Below are positions 10,740-20,840 of a DNA stretch of 64,000 nucleotides, in pieces (positions within the stretch are counted from its first letter, which is position 1; each line of letters starts with the position of its first letter). The DNA is taken from assembly GCF_037325665.1 (NCBI RefSeq), contig NC_090252.1, positions 50,752,868 through 50,816,867 of the forward strand, in the 5' to 3' direction. The position numbers were made by a program, and so were the translations under genes. Source of the DNA: Littorina saxatilis (taxonomy: Eukaryota; Mollusca; Gastropoda; Littorinimorpha; Littorinidae). The notes under the pieces were generated by a model. It saw only the letters and a program-made list of their open reading frames with translations. It was not told the origin of the DNA and did no database searches.

Positions 10740-12117
10740 AATTGTGTCAGCGTGTCAACCTTTAAACACAAGGTGGTGAGCGATGTTAATAGCCAGGACC
10801 CTGTTGTAGCATGTGCATCACAACCTTTTGCCCTGGCATGCGTTCCGCAAACTTCATGGGGCTATAAAAAAACCACCCTTTTTCTTCCAAAATGCAGAAA
10901 CTTTTGAGAAGTCACACAGAGGGAAATAACTCTGCCTGCCAAACAAAATTCTAGGTCAAGACTCATTGTTCATTTGTTAATTCAAACACATTAATCTTTT
11001 GATTATTATGACGATGTTTAATTTTTTGGCAAATTTTTATAATTAGATCCGTTTTTTCAACCAATCCTTAACTTTTTGTGAAGAGTGTATGTATCACTAG
11101 ATCCACACCGGCGATCGAAAAGAAGAACTAGATCTACATGCTTACATTGTCAGGTGTATAGCTAGCCCATTTCATCGCCTATACATAAATAACTGAATTA
11201 CATCGAACAAGACACACGAATATGTCCGTGACACGATGGACAAATTTCAACAAAAATAATAATTAATGCTCCCTGTTCCAAATTTGATTGCAATTTCAAA
11301 TCTAGATAGTTAAGTGTCCCAAAGTCCCACGTATTGAATGTGATTTGAGCACATTTCAAGTTTTAATCACTATCACACACCCCGTGACACGATGGACATA
11401 AAATATTTTTAATACTCACTTTGACAACTTCAGGACACCAATAAAATAAGACGTAAAGGCCACACGGCGATAGGTTTTTCCTGAAAGGAGGCGACAAAAG
11501 GGACGCGATCTTGGTTACATTTAAAATTACGAAAAAAGGGACCAGTCATTGTTTTTCAGTCGCGTTCAGAAAACGTGACACGACGGACATAAAAAGTGAA
11601 GACAGCATTTTTTGCTCTTTTATTTTCGTTTAATAAATAAAGTATAAAAGGACATTAAAAAAGCTGCTCACAGATCATCTTCTGTCCCTACTGACAAATG
11701 AATGACAAAGGAACTGATCTTAAATCCAAACACAATGACAAGAACAAGTTTTAAGTATGAGTAAGGAGTAAATTGTGTTTGTAACTGACACACACACACA
11801 CTAAACCCACATAAATGCCAAGAGCGTAAACATTCTAATTCCCTGGTAGACAAGTTCTAATGCCTACTTTTTAACATATATGAAATATAGAAGACACATT
11901 CCCTGTCAGCGCTTGCTATCAAATTCAGGTGTGTAACATCAATCTGCAGGGCTAGAAAAATCTGCAGGTATTAATGTCTGGCAGCTCTCCTGACTGGCCA
12001 GGGAAAATCAAACACACACTTCGGTTCTCACACACAAACACACACCAACAGTCAGAATGTAACCAGAACTTGAGACTGAGATGGAGGATAAAACACAATA
12101 TGATCATGTAGCAAAAC
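10740..12117. other. Gene-poor stretch; three copies of GTGACACGATGGAC
   Basis: AT-rich sequence without supported genes. The word GTGACACGATGGACA(T)A appears at 11228, 11384 and (as GTGACACGACGGAC) 11575, spaced about 156 and 191 bases, suggesting a degraded tandem repeat or transposon relic. Confidence 0.5.
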
Positions 12118-12130
12118 TCTTACCTGAATT

Positions 12131-12167
12131 TCTGCTGAAGAGACATTAAACCCCAAAAACCAACCAA
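12131..12167 (+). mobile_element. 37-bp tail-only retro-insertion of the LINE-A tail
   Basis: Only TCTGCTGAAGAGACATTAAA plus CCCCAAAAACCAACCAA was inserted. A perfect 13-bp target duplication TCTTACCTGAATT flanks it at 12118-12130 and 12168-12180. The duplicated bases contain the splice donor of the exon at 12174-12276. Confidence 0.9.
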
Positions 12168-12173
12168 TCTTAC

Positions 12174-12276
12174 CTGAATTGCCATTAGCATGAAATATTT
12201 CCCATTTGTGTCTTGACAGCCTCCGGATCATGAAGGAATCAATCTGCTTCTTCCACTGTGCCGGATCGATGCCAAC
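12174..12276 (-). CDS. Candidate internal exon a (host gene, unknown)
   Basis: The minus strand has acceptor ATTACAG before GTTGGCATCGATCC and donor ...AATTCAG|GTAAGA. In the only sensible frame it encodes VGIDPAQWKKQIDSFMIRRL and then SRHKWEIFHANGNS without a stop. It is homologous to the exon at 13954-14096 (shared GTTGGCATC start, and a shared GA-C-TTCATGATC-GGAGGCTGTCA type core), so the pair are duplicated exons. No family is recognised. Because of the 37-bp insertion there is a second identical donor 50 bases downstream. Using it would add 50 bases that stay open in the frame. Confidence 0.5.
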
Positions 12277-12451
12277 CTGTAATATATAATATTGGCCGAA
12301 GTAACATTCCTGTGAGCACCAAATTTAAAACAGTTAGTTGACAGGACAAGTAGTACTAGGAGCTACATGCAGTATGATATTTACCTATGTGGAGGAACAA
12401 CAAACACACTGTCCACAGAACCAGATGAATTTACACACTGCACCCTCCCCC

Positions 12452-13212
12452 ATAAAACAACAACAAACAAGAAGGGCAAAGCCCATACGACTCACATGCT
12501 TGACCTTGACCTTTACATGACCTTGACCTTCAGGGTCAAGGTCAAATAACTAAACCTAGCATGAAACACAAAGCTGTTAATTCAAGACATAGGAAGTACA
12601 ATGGTGCTTATTGGCCCTTTCTACCATGAGATATGGTCACTTTTAGTGGTTCGCTACCTTATTTTGGTCACATTTCATAAGGGTCAAAGTGACCTTGACC
12701 TTGATCATATGTGACCAAATGTGTCTCATGATGAAAGCATAACATGTGCCCCACATAATTTTTAAATTTGAAACAGTTATCTTCCATAGTTCAGGGTCAA
12801 GGTCACTTCAAAATATGTATACAATCCAACTTTGAAGAGCTCCTGTGACCTTGACCTTGAAGCAAGGTAAACCAAACTGGTATCAAAAGATGGGGTTTAC
12901 TTTGCCCTATATATCATATATAGGTGAGGTATTCAATCTCAAAAACTTCAGAGAAAATGGGAAAAATGTGAAAAATAGCTGTTTTTTAGACAACATTTAT
13001 GGCCCCTGCGACCTTGACCTTGAAGCAAGGTCAAGATGCTATGTATGTTTTTTGGGGCCTTGTCATCATACACCATCTTGCCAAATTTGATATTGATAGA
13101 CTGAATAGTGTCCAAGAAATATCCAACGTTAAAGTTTTCCGGACGTCCGGACGGACGGACGACTCGGGTGAGTACATAGACTCACTTTTGCTTCGCATGT
13201 GAGTCAAAAACG
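12452..13212 (+). mobile_element. AGGTCA-rich non-autonomous element, copy 1
   Basis: It begins ACAAGAAGGGCAAAGCCCAT, with a GGGCAAAGCCC hairpin, then ACGACTCACATGC, and ends CGCATGTGAGTC. The ends share the inverted word GACTCACATGC. Inside are many TGACCTTGACC / CAAGGTCA words. It is the inverted relative of 16026-16850 and lacks about 90 bases found there, after CCTAGCA. The right part holds a GGAC-repeat (CGGACGGACGGACG). No real ORF. Superfamily unassigned; the subterminal hairpin hints at Helitron-like ends but this is inference. Confidence 0.75.
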
Positions 13213-13953
13213 ACAACAGACGACCAAACCAACATTAACGCTTGACTTCACTAAATGTAAAAGGACTTATACAATTTTATATTCTGGACAGATATCAATG
13301 CCACTGTCCCACAGTATCATAAGTCCTTTTACATTTAGTGAAGTTTTGACTGAATCAGTGAACTGAATGAGACTGATAGAGTGACAGACATACAATGTAG
13401 ACAAGTTGATGTGTGCATATATATGTATATTACATAACATGTTATATGTATGTATAACATGTATGCATGTGTGTAGAGCACAAAGGAAAAAAAATAATAG
13501 AACTTGACACACAGTGTCACTGAGAATGAGATATATCCTGACAGTGAGTGAGTGAGTGACTGTTTACAGCAATGCATTGTACTTTATTAAACTTAAAGGT
13601 ACACACTGAAAGTCATGCGCTTCTAGTATTAGTAATGATTCTAATACTGGAGGAACTGCATGATCATCAAACTGGTGAAATAAAGCTAAGAGCTTCGAGC
13701 AGTTCTGTGGTTTGGACTGTAACTTGTCTAAGTCAGTAAGTGTTCATTATTTTATTATTATCCCTGAACATGAATTATAAAAATAAAATGAAAACACTCT
13801 CTCAGACTTGCTCACAGTCACACACACACACACCTCCATATGAGTTATTCTGACAAGAACTTGAGAATGTGAGGGAGGGGAAGGAAAAAACACACTATAC
13901 ATCATAACACTGACAGTTGTACATAATAAAACCTCTTCGCCTTATATTCTTAC

Positions 13954-14096
13954 CTGATTTGCGGCAGTGGCATCAAATATTTTACTTCTGTCAGTGACAG
14001 CCTCAAGATCATGCAGCAATCGGTTGGCTTTTTCAGCTGAGAGGAGACCTTGAAGTTGAACATACTAGCTCTAGCTCTCTTCTGATTGATGCCAAC
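13954..14096 (-). CDS. Candidate internal exon b (paralogue of exon a)
   Basis: The minus strand has acceptor TTATTGCAG before GTTGGCATCAATC and donor AAATCAG|GTAAGA. The frame that matches exon a is open (VGINQKRARASMFNFK..., then KPTDCCMILRLS). Another frame reads AEKANRLLHDLEAVTDRSKI, which also looks protein-like, so the frame is undecided. It lies 1.7 kb upstream of exon a in the same orientation; the AGGTCA element lies between them. No product is named. Confidence 0.45.
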
Positions 14097-14299
14097 CTGC
14101 AATAAAATAATTGGGAACCGATCAGAAGGTTACCTATTTGAGTATTTTAAGTTAGACTCAATCTTTAAAAACAAAAAGAATTTATAAAATATTATGATCA
14201 TGCACCTTGAAAAGAGGTTGCAAAAACGTGGTAGTGGTAATCTTCTTCTTCAAATTAATGAGAAAATCCCTGTACAGGGCAACTATGATCTACGTGTTG

Positions 14300-14510
14300 G
14301 TTCAGTGAACGATACCTTGCGCCTGTGCACTGACACAGTGACACTGACCACAGGCGGAAGGTATCGTTCACTGGACCACTACTTACATAGAAAGACTGGT
14401 AATCTTGAACTTTAGCGTAACGCTAAAGTTCAAGATTACCGAAAGACTACATAGTCTTTCTATGTTGTAAGTAGTGGTCCAGTGAACGATACCTTCCGCC
14501 TGTGCACTGA
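14300..14510. repeat. Nested foldback (palindromic) structure
   Basis: A word GTGAACGATACCTT..GCCTGTG occurs three times with alternating orientation (about 14307, 14352 inverted, 14480). Within it, GGTAATCTTGAACTTTAGCG and its complement form a near-perfect 43-base palindrome with a one-base centre. The flanks CCACTACTTACATAGAAAGAC also pair with GTCTTTCTATG..GTAAGTAGTGG. The whole can fold into a long branched hairpin. Confidence 0.85.
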
Positions 14511-15029
14511 CAGTGCCTCGAGTGTGTCGAAATGACACATGTTGCAACACATACTACCATAAACCCACTCTCAGTTATGAAACGAAACATGGAAACTTAC
14601 CTCTGGTTAATATGCAAAGGTTCGCCCGTCCCAATTCTCTCGCATTAGCAAACATCATTGCCATTGGAGATTCTGTCCAAACAGATAGATCTGCCTTTGA
14701 TCCGCCATTAACTAAAAACCGAAACGCAGTAGGTCTGAAAACCACGCTCAACGTCCAAAATAAGGAGGAAAAAAAAGAGCCCAAAACATTTTTTTGGGCA
14801 AAAACACTGTTTAAGCCCCACAAATATTTGTCCTTATTTTTTATGAAGCTTATTTTGTGCCCCTTATTTTATGCTCCACAAATACAGTTTGTGGCCCACA
14901 AAACCAAAATGTGTCCCATAAAAATAAGCCCAACAAATTGTGAGGCACATTTGCAGTTTGTGGGCCACAAATTTGTGCCCTTATTTTGTTGGATTAATGA
15001 CATCGAATGCCAAGGATACCAGAAGTAGT

Positions 15030-15625
15030 CAAGCAGTGATTCTCTCACCAGTCTTGCACGGGCAGCGTTGTGATTGCCAACATAGAAAGTTTGTCTGAGC
15101 GCTGGCTCATCCCTGTGCCATCTTCCCACTGCGTTTCTCACCTCTTTCAGATAATGACCGTCTTTCTTTGTGCGAAGATAGTTGTGTAGCACCAAGCATG
15201 CTTAAGTCACAGTGGAAGCTGTGGTTGATTGAAGATGCATTTTTTTCTGAAGAACACGAAACCTGTTGATGATAATGCCAAACGCGTTTTCTGATACTCT
15301 CCTGGCACGACTGAGTCTGTAATTGAAAACCTTTTGCTTGTCAGATAGGCCTCTGTGTGGAAATGGTTTCATCAAGTGTGTCTTGAGAGGAAATGCATCA
15401 TCACCAACCAACACAAAAGGGAACGGGAACTCGGTCCGCGAGCTGGGAATTGGTCTTGGCGTCGGAACGTTCAAAACGTTTTCCTCCAAAGCCTGAGCCA
15501 ATGTGTTTGTTGTTTTTCCCGTTGGATCCCAGATCGTACCATATGATTCTGTAGTTAGCATCAACCACAGCTAGAAGGACGATGCTGTGGAATTCCTTAT
15601 AATTATAGTACATTGAACCACTAGC
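15030..15625 (-). pseudogene. PIF/Harbinger (HARBI1-like) transposase, C-terminal part
   Basis: From 15613 the minus strand reads YYNYKEFHSIVLLAVVDANY, RIIWYDLGSNG, then after a frameshift near 15530 FPFVLVGDDAFPLKTHLMKP, FPHRGLSDKQKVFNYRLSRA, RRVSENAFGIIINRFRVLQK. An in-frame TAA at about 15205 follows before ACLVLHNYLRTKKDGHYL and the tail RARLVRESLLDYF. These are the DDE nuclease blocks of HARBI1-type transposases (Asp in VDANY, Asp in GDDAFPL, Glu in SENAFG). N-terminal exons are not visible. At least one frameshift and one stop make it a relic. Confidence 0.88.
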
Positions 15626-15743
15626 TATTTTTACTCAGATGTGAATTGAGACACTTCTACTTCTAAGGGGTAATTATTTGAGCTGTTTGAAACCAGTGTT
15701 CTGACTCACAATAATGTATTACCCTTCCTAAACACTCCAAACT

Positions 15744-15803
15744 ACCGCCCTGATATGGCCCTTCGTGGTCGGCTGGGCGTTAAGCAAACAAACAAACAAA
15801 CAA
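15744..15803 (+). mobile_element. SINE S2 tail-only copy (60 bp)
   Basis: Only ACCGCCCTGATATGGCCCTT through GGGCGTTAAGC and the AAAC repeats is present. ACTCCAAACT repeats at 15734-15743 and 15804-15813. The break point is the same as the start of the conserved tail in full-length copies. Confidence 0.88.
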
Positions 15804-15813
15804 ACTCCAAACT

Positions 15814-16017
15814 TAATCGTTAATTTTAAAACTACTTAATTTATTTAACATAGGGTCTTGTTTTGACTTTTTTGTTGCCTTCGGGTGACATTACGGATTT
15901 TATGTATTAGAATTGTTTTAATCTAAAAATGTGTAATGATTAACTTGTGGGGTCCTGATTTGGCCTATTATGGTCCGCTGGACCCGAAAAGCAATAGCTA
16001 ACTAACTAACTAACTTA
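15814..16017 (+). mobile_element. LINE 3' UTR/tail copy (24-28 kb LINE family)
   Basis: The 204 bases match the 3' UTR of the LINE ending near 27952: TTGCCTTCGGGTGACATTAC, TTTTATGTATTAGAA, GGGGTCCTGATTTGGCC, TATGGTCCGCTGGACCCGAA, then AACT repeats. ACTTAATCGTT flanks it on both sides as target duplication. It is 5'-truncated to the UTR only. Confidence 0.9.
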
Positions 16018-16025
16018 ATCGTTTT

Positions 16026-16855
16026 TTGACTCACATGCGAAGCAAAAGTGAGTATGTACTCACCCGAGTCGTCCGTCCGTCCGGCCGGCCGGCCGACCGG
16101 AAAACTTTAACGTTGGATATTTCTTGGACACTATTCAGTCTATCAGTACCAAATTTGGCAAGATGGTGTATGATGACAAGGCCCCCAAAAACATACATAG
16201 CATCTTGACCTTGCTTCAAGGTCAAGGTCGCAGGGGCCATAAATGTTGTCTAAAAAACAGCTATTTTTCCCATTTTCTCTGAAGTTTTTGAGATTGAATA
16301 CCTCACCTATATATGATATATAGGGCAAAGTAAGCCCCATCTTTTGATACCAGTTTGGTTTACCTTGCTTCAAGGTCAAGGTCACAGGAGCTCTTCAAAG
16401 TTGGATTGTATACATATTTTGAAGTGACCTTGACCCTGAACTATGGAAGATAACTGTTTCAAATTTAAAAATTATGTGGGGCACATGTTATGCTTTCATC
16501 ATGAGACACATTTGGTCACATATGATCAAGGTCAAGGTCACTTTGACCCTTATGAAATGTGACCAAAATAAGGTAGTGAACCACTAAAAGTGACCATATC
16601 TCATGGTAGAAAGAACCAATAAGCACCATCGTACTTCCTATGTCTTGAATTAACAGCTTTGTGTTGCATGACCTTGGATGACCTTGGGTCAAGGTCACAT
16701 GTATTTTGGTAGGAAAAATGTGTAAAGCAGTTCTTAGTGTATGATGTCATTGCTAGGTTTAGTTATTTGACCTTGACCCTGACCCTGAAGGTCAAGGTCA
16801 TGTAAAGGTCAAGGTCAAGCATGTGAGTCGTATGGGCTTTGCCCTTCTTGTTGTT
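16026..16855 (-). mobile_element. AGGTCA-rich non-autonomous element, copy 2 (inverted)
   Basis: Near-identical reverse complement of copy 1. On the plus strand it begins GACTCACATGCGAAGCAAAA, with a GTCCGTCCGTCCGG tract, and ends GCATGTGAGTCGTATGGGC followed by TTTGCCCTTCTTGTTGTT. It carries at least eight TCAAGGTCA-type words, several as tandem AAGGTCAAGGTCA. Confidence 0.78.
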
Positions 16856-16860
16856 CTTAT

Positions 16861-17176
16861 TTGCAGAAACTTGATGCCGGCGAACCTGATGCTGGGAACA
16901 AAGCAGTCGGCAGGACAACCAAGAATTCCCCAAGCACATCAGGACAGGGGCTTTTATCTGCCCCTTTCAGACGACGAAATCAGGGATTCAGAAGATGAAC
17001 TTCAAGAGGTGCCAAAGGATTTTTTTCCAAGCAGAAAAAGGAACCAACAAACTGACTCCACAGAATTCAAGACATCGGTTATGGATTATATGAAGGAAAA
17101 AAAGGCAGGCAGAGCCAACAAAGCCCCAAAAGAACCTGATATTATATGGGCAAAAAACTTGACGCATAACGATTAG
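16861..17176 (+). CDS. Candidate terminal exon, unknown product
   Basis: An acceptor TTATTTGCAG precedes an open frame to the TAG at 17174-17176. It encodes NLMPANLMLGTKQSAGQPRI, GFYLPLSDDEIRDSEDELQE, SVMDYMKEKKAGRAN and ends IIWAKNLTHND. It is hydrophilic, with an acidic patch and a basic patch. No family recognised. The polypyrimidine tract before the acceptor is supplied by the end of the AGGTCA-rich element, so the exon may be recent or fortuitous. Upstream exons are not identified. Confidence 0.4.
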
Positions 17177-17205
17177 ATACATGTATTGAAGATCTTGTAA
17201 ACACC

Positions 17206-17247
17206 GTCGCGATATAACCTTGAATGGTTGAAAACGACGTTAAATTC
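17206..17247 (+). mobile_element. SINE S1 partial tail
   Basis: CCGTCGCGATATAACCTTG through GACGTTAAA, then the sequence diverges (TTCCAGG) before the usual ACACC and AAAG repeats. The missing 3' end suggests later deletion or a junction with the relic that follows. Confidence 0.75.
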
Positions 17248-17257
17248 CAGGTCAGTA

Positions 17258-18030
17258 TGACGCGTAGCGTCATTGTTTAGGTGGGTCACGGGCGTGACGG
17301 CGCTCGTAATTGTGGAAGAGTCGTGGCCATGTAGTGGGGTAGTGGCCAAGTTGTCAGGGTTCCGCCCACTACCCACAGCTGGGGGAGATTTGTTGGATGC
17401 TGGCGATGATGAGACGAGCGAAACAGTGGGGTCAGGTGGGGCTGCAGTCGAGGAGGACAATGGAGACTGTAATGGGGTGGAGCCTAGCACACTCGTAGAG
17501 AGGGCGGCAGAATCGTAGCTCCCTGATCTCAACTGTCTGCAGGCCCTTATTGATTGCTCCCTTGTCAATGATCGATGCTTATGGGAGGTGGGAGTGTTCT
17601 CTACGTCACTCTGCATGGGTGGCAAGGAGAGCATAGAAAGGTGAGTGTTGAGTGTTGTTGCGTGTTCAGGATGCTTGACAATTGCGTTAATGCAGTCCAC
17701 CAAGCTCTTAAACTCAGTCGCGCCACTTGGTGCATTGGTCGCCTTGAACAAGAATAGTACCGGTTGTATAGAAAATAGTTAGGGTCACCAATTTGTTCAA
17801 GCCGCAATTCACTTGCACTCTAGAGCGCCATAGCTCAGGGGAGGGGAGGGTTGTCGGGATTTTGCTGAGCGATTCCTTGTCTTGTACATGGATAGGACGA
17901 GTTGGCATGAGTGTGTTAGGCATCTTAAATGTTAGTTGTCTTGGGTCTTTTTTCAAGCAGATAGTGGGGACCCATCCCACTGCCGAAGTAATGCTGGGCT
18001 GCAATTCCATGTTTAGGTACACAGCAAAGC
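17258..18030 (-). pseudogene. Retroelement ORF1-like relic
   Basis: The minus strand reads VTLTIFYTTGTILVQGDQCT, KWRD in one frame and, after a shift near 17720, EFKSLVDCINAIVKHPEHAT in the next, followed by a Ser/Pro/Thr-rich tail (SLTREQSIRACRQLRSGSYD). A conserved 'TTGTILVQG..C..W' block near a long low-complexity tail is something I associate with invertebrate retroelement first ORFs, but I cannot name the family. At least one frameshift is present. It runs into the S1 fragment at 17247. A host gene remnant is an alternative. Confidence 0.4.
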
Positions 18031-18044
18031 GTTCATCTTAAGAG

Positions 18045-18855
18045 GGTGTGTGTAGAGTGATCCCGCGCAGGCCAAACACATGAGCAGATTACATGGCGAT
18101 ATTAGGTTACATTGACTCAGACACGCATTAGGTTGCGTACACACTGCATAATCCAGGAAATGAACCAGCCACAGCTGGGGTACATCAGTCAAGCATGACT
18201 AAGCACTTGGCTACAAGAAACTGCGCAATGACCACTCAGCGTGTACGCCGCTCCATCGGCCCTCCTAGCCACTTTAAAGGGATTATGCGGCGGGCTGGCC
18301 GTCAGTCCGGGGAAGGGTCCTGAGGTTGGATCACATTACGTCACATGTGCGGGAAAAATAGGGGCAGCGAAGGCCCGAGAACAAAGAACCGAAATCAAAG
18401 AATGACAATACCTTTTTAGTCAAACATTTTCATTCGGTTTCTGACCACTAGTACATAGTCCTTCACATCACCGAAGTACAGGTACCAAAATCAACTTGAA
18501 AAAAAAACACTGCTGACCACTGTATAATCCATCAGAATGCAGAGCAAATTCAAAGCGCGCGCAGAGGAGTTTTCAGTATAGCCATGGTTTGCTCGTGCAC
18601 CATGCCAAACACCGACTGCAATACTGCTTCTTCAGCTAAAGTCGAGCAAACTTTATAGGAAATTATCGTGTTTTGACAACCTTTTCACTGCCCCTAAAAA
18701 CGGTGTTGCTGAACTGCAATGCGTGCAAAACAAGGTCAGGCACGTGCAGCAGTGAGACAGGCTTCTGGAAAACCCAAGTTGGCCATTTTTTCGTCATGCA
18801 GTGTTGGCATAAAAAATAACAACGGAAAGCTGCGCAAATCAGAGGCCGGCCCTCC
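18045..18855. other. No supported gene
   Basis: Mixed-composition sequence. A frame at 18719 is short and ends in the adjoining transposon; I see no domain. The left junction of the duplicated transposon is at about 18856. Confidence 0.5.
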
Positions 18856-18952
18856 CATAGTATGCCTGAATCTTGTTGATCTCTGTGTCAGTAAGCCTTC
18901 CCCTTCCTCCCAGAACTTTCCCATCACTAAGCTTCTTTCCTCTAGCATTTTT

Positions 18953-19560
18953 GACTCATCACTGACAAACACACAAAGCATTCAGATTTCAGAACTCGCA
19001 CCAACATGTACATAAAGTACCTATGGCAGAGTGAATGGGACGAATGTGAAGAAAATAAACTTCATAAGATCGTCCCCCAGCTGTCGGACAGCCTACCCCA
19101 ATGTCGCCTCAACAGGAAAGAAGAGACAGTTCTCTGTCGCTTACACATTGGGCACAGTCACATTACACATTCGTATCTGCTGAAAGGTGAAGATCCACCA
19201 TACTGTTTTGGATGTGACGAACCATGGACATTAGAACATGTTCTCACAAAATGTGTAGACGTTCAAGAATTTCGAGACAAACACTACAATGCGGAAACAC
19301 TGAAGGTTTTATTCCGGGATGTTCCCCCGGACAAGATTTTTAACTTTTTAAAAGAGATCAAGATTTTTTACAAGATTTAAAGTACCAGAAGTGAAAACTA
19401 ATAATTTTTAGAACCTTCTTTTACAGTGATAGATTTGAATGTAAATAGTCTGAAACGTAGAACTTGCCATATGAAGGGAAAAGAAAATAACTGCATCGGT
19501 CTCGAATAGCAGCTAGCATCTGCTGAAGAGACATTAAACCCCAAAAACCAACCAACCAAC
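18953..19560 (+). mobile_element. 5'-truncated LINE copy B (608 bp)
   Basis: Corresponds to about 341-944 of LINE copy A and includes the C-terminal CFGC...H....C motif of the protein, the 3' UTR and the same tail. The target duplication CTCTAGCATTTTT lies at 18940-18952 and 19561-19573. Copy A of the transposon at 2302-2314 shows the empty site. It therefore inserted after the two transposon copies separated. Confidence 0.95.
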
Positions 19561-19574
19561 CTCTAGCATTTTTC

Positions 19575-20800
19575 TTCACATCACACAGCCTTTTCCCCAT
19601 GCGTTTTTGAACATGGCCGACGCATTCAAGTTTTTGCACATCAACATCCCCATAAGGCTTAGAATCAAACACCTTTTTAAAACTGCTGGTATCCCCATCC
19701 CCTATGAAGCTGGTGTACCTGAGATTGTACTGTTCAACAGAACGCGCAAACATTTCCTTGGCTATTTCTCCCTCCATGGACCCAGAAGAACCTTCATGTG
19801 TGAGCGTACACTTGTCCGCATGTCGCGCCCGCCACTTCAAGTACTTTGCACTCGTGTTGTCTTGTCGCTGCCAATATTCACACGATTTGCACAGCTTGCT
19901 CCTGGCTCCTGTGTCAATGATTTTACCTGTTTTCACACCAATTGCTGTTGACACGCCAATATTTGATGAGTGGCCTCTTGTCATGTATGTCCCATCAACA
20001 GAAATCTCAATGTTGCGCACTTCCTCTGTTGCGTCCTCCGCGAGACAATGTTCTATTGTGGCAGCATCCTCCATGCTCTGTTTTTGCACACTACATGCTG
20101 CTTTTTGAATTGTTGCATTGATGTGACTGAAGGAGGAGCTTGCCACAGGCTTTGGGAGCCCCATGATTCCACAAAAAGTGACAAGTTCGGACCTGTCACC
20201 GCCGACGCATCTCATCGCAAACGCTGAATGCCGATTGACCGAGTAGACACTTACATTTCCTTCCTGAATGATAGGACAAGAAGGAAAGTCCTGTTGACTG
20301 TCACAATTTCTACTTTCACACATGAATGCAAACTTGCTTCCTAAACCCTTCCTCTCTACCTCAAAAAGACTCACATTGCCCTGACAAAACGAGCACGACA
20401 GCTGTGAAGAAATGTTGCTGTTGAGGATGTCAACATCAATCAGTCTATAACCATGTAATGCTTGACTAGTGACTGCTTGTTCATCATCATCATCCTCATC
20501 ATCACAACTGTATTCAGAGTCAGAATCCATGTTGTCAGCTTCATATTCTTTCTTTGAAACAGCATACATGTCATGAAGCTTCATCTCAGAACGAGTAGGG
20601 GGCGTGGCACTTTTACTTTCACTTTTAGAATCGTCCTTTGTCGTGGAACACTGTGACTGTGGCTGTACATTCTTCCCTTCACAAATCACTTCGTCATTCA
20701 CTTCAAGTCCAACAACATCACTTGTTTTCGCCTTTTTCGTGTACACATTGCCATGAAATGCTATCGTAGCTCGACGTTTTCCTCTCCTCTTCTTATCGGA
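19575..20800 (-). pseudogene. Mutator-like transposase, copy B
   Basis: Carries the same N-terminal basic and acidic stretches and the SVDGTYMTRGHSS, HEGSSGSMEGE, GDGDTSSFKKV and VGHVQKRMGKRL blocks as copy A, in one open frame. A LINE insertion cuts it after KKNARG, and the 39-bp tail insertion replaces the first codons near SDKKRRGKRR. The C-terminal third with the last catalytic Glu is absent. Not functional. Confidence 0.85.
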
Positions 20801-20801
20801 A

Positions 20802-20840
20802 ATCTGCTGAAGAGACATTAAACCCCAAAAACCAACCAAC
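20802..20840 (+). mobile_element. 39-bp tail-only retro-insertion of the LINE-A tail
   Basis: Consists only of ATCTGCTGAAGAGACATTAA and the CCCCAAAAACCAACC end. A 13-bp duplication CTTCTTATCGGAA flanks it at 20789-20801 and 20841-20853, and copy A of the transposon has the single-copy empty site. Confidence 0.94.

Noticed and set aside
14513-15028. 171-residue plus-strand frame
   Set aside because: Low-complexity stretch of repeated CCCACAAA/AAAATAAG words; no splice or domain evidence, and it runs into the antisense of the Harbinger relic.
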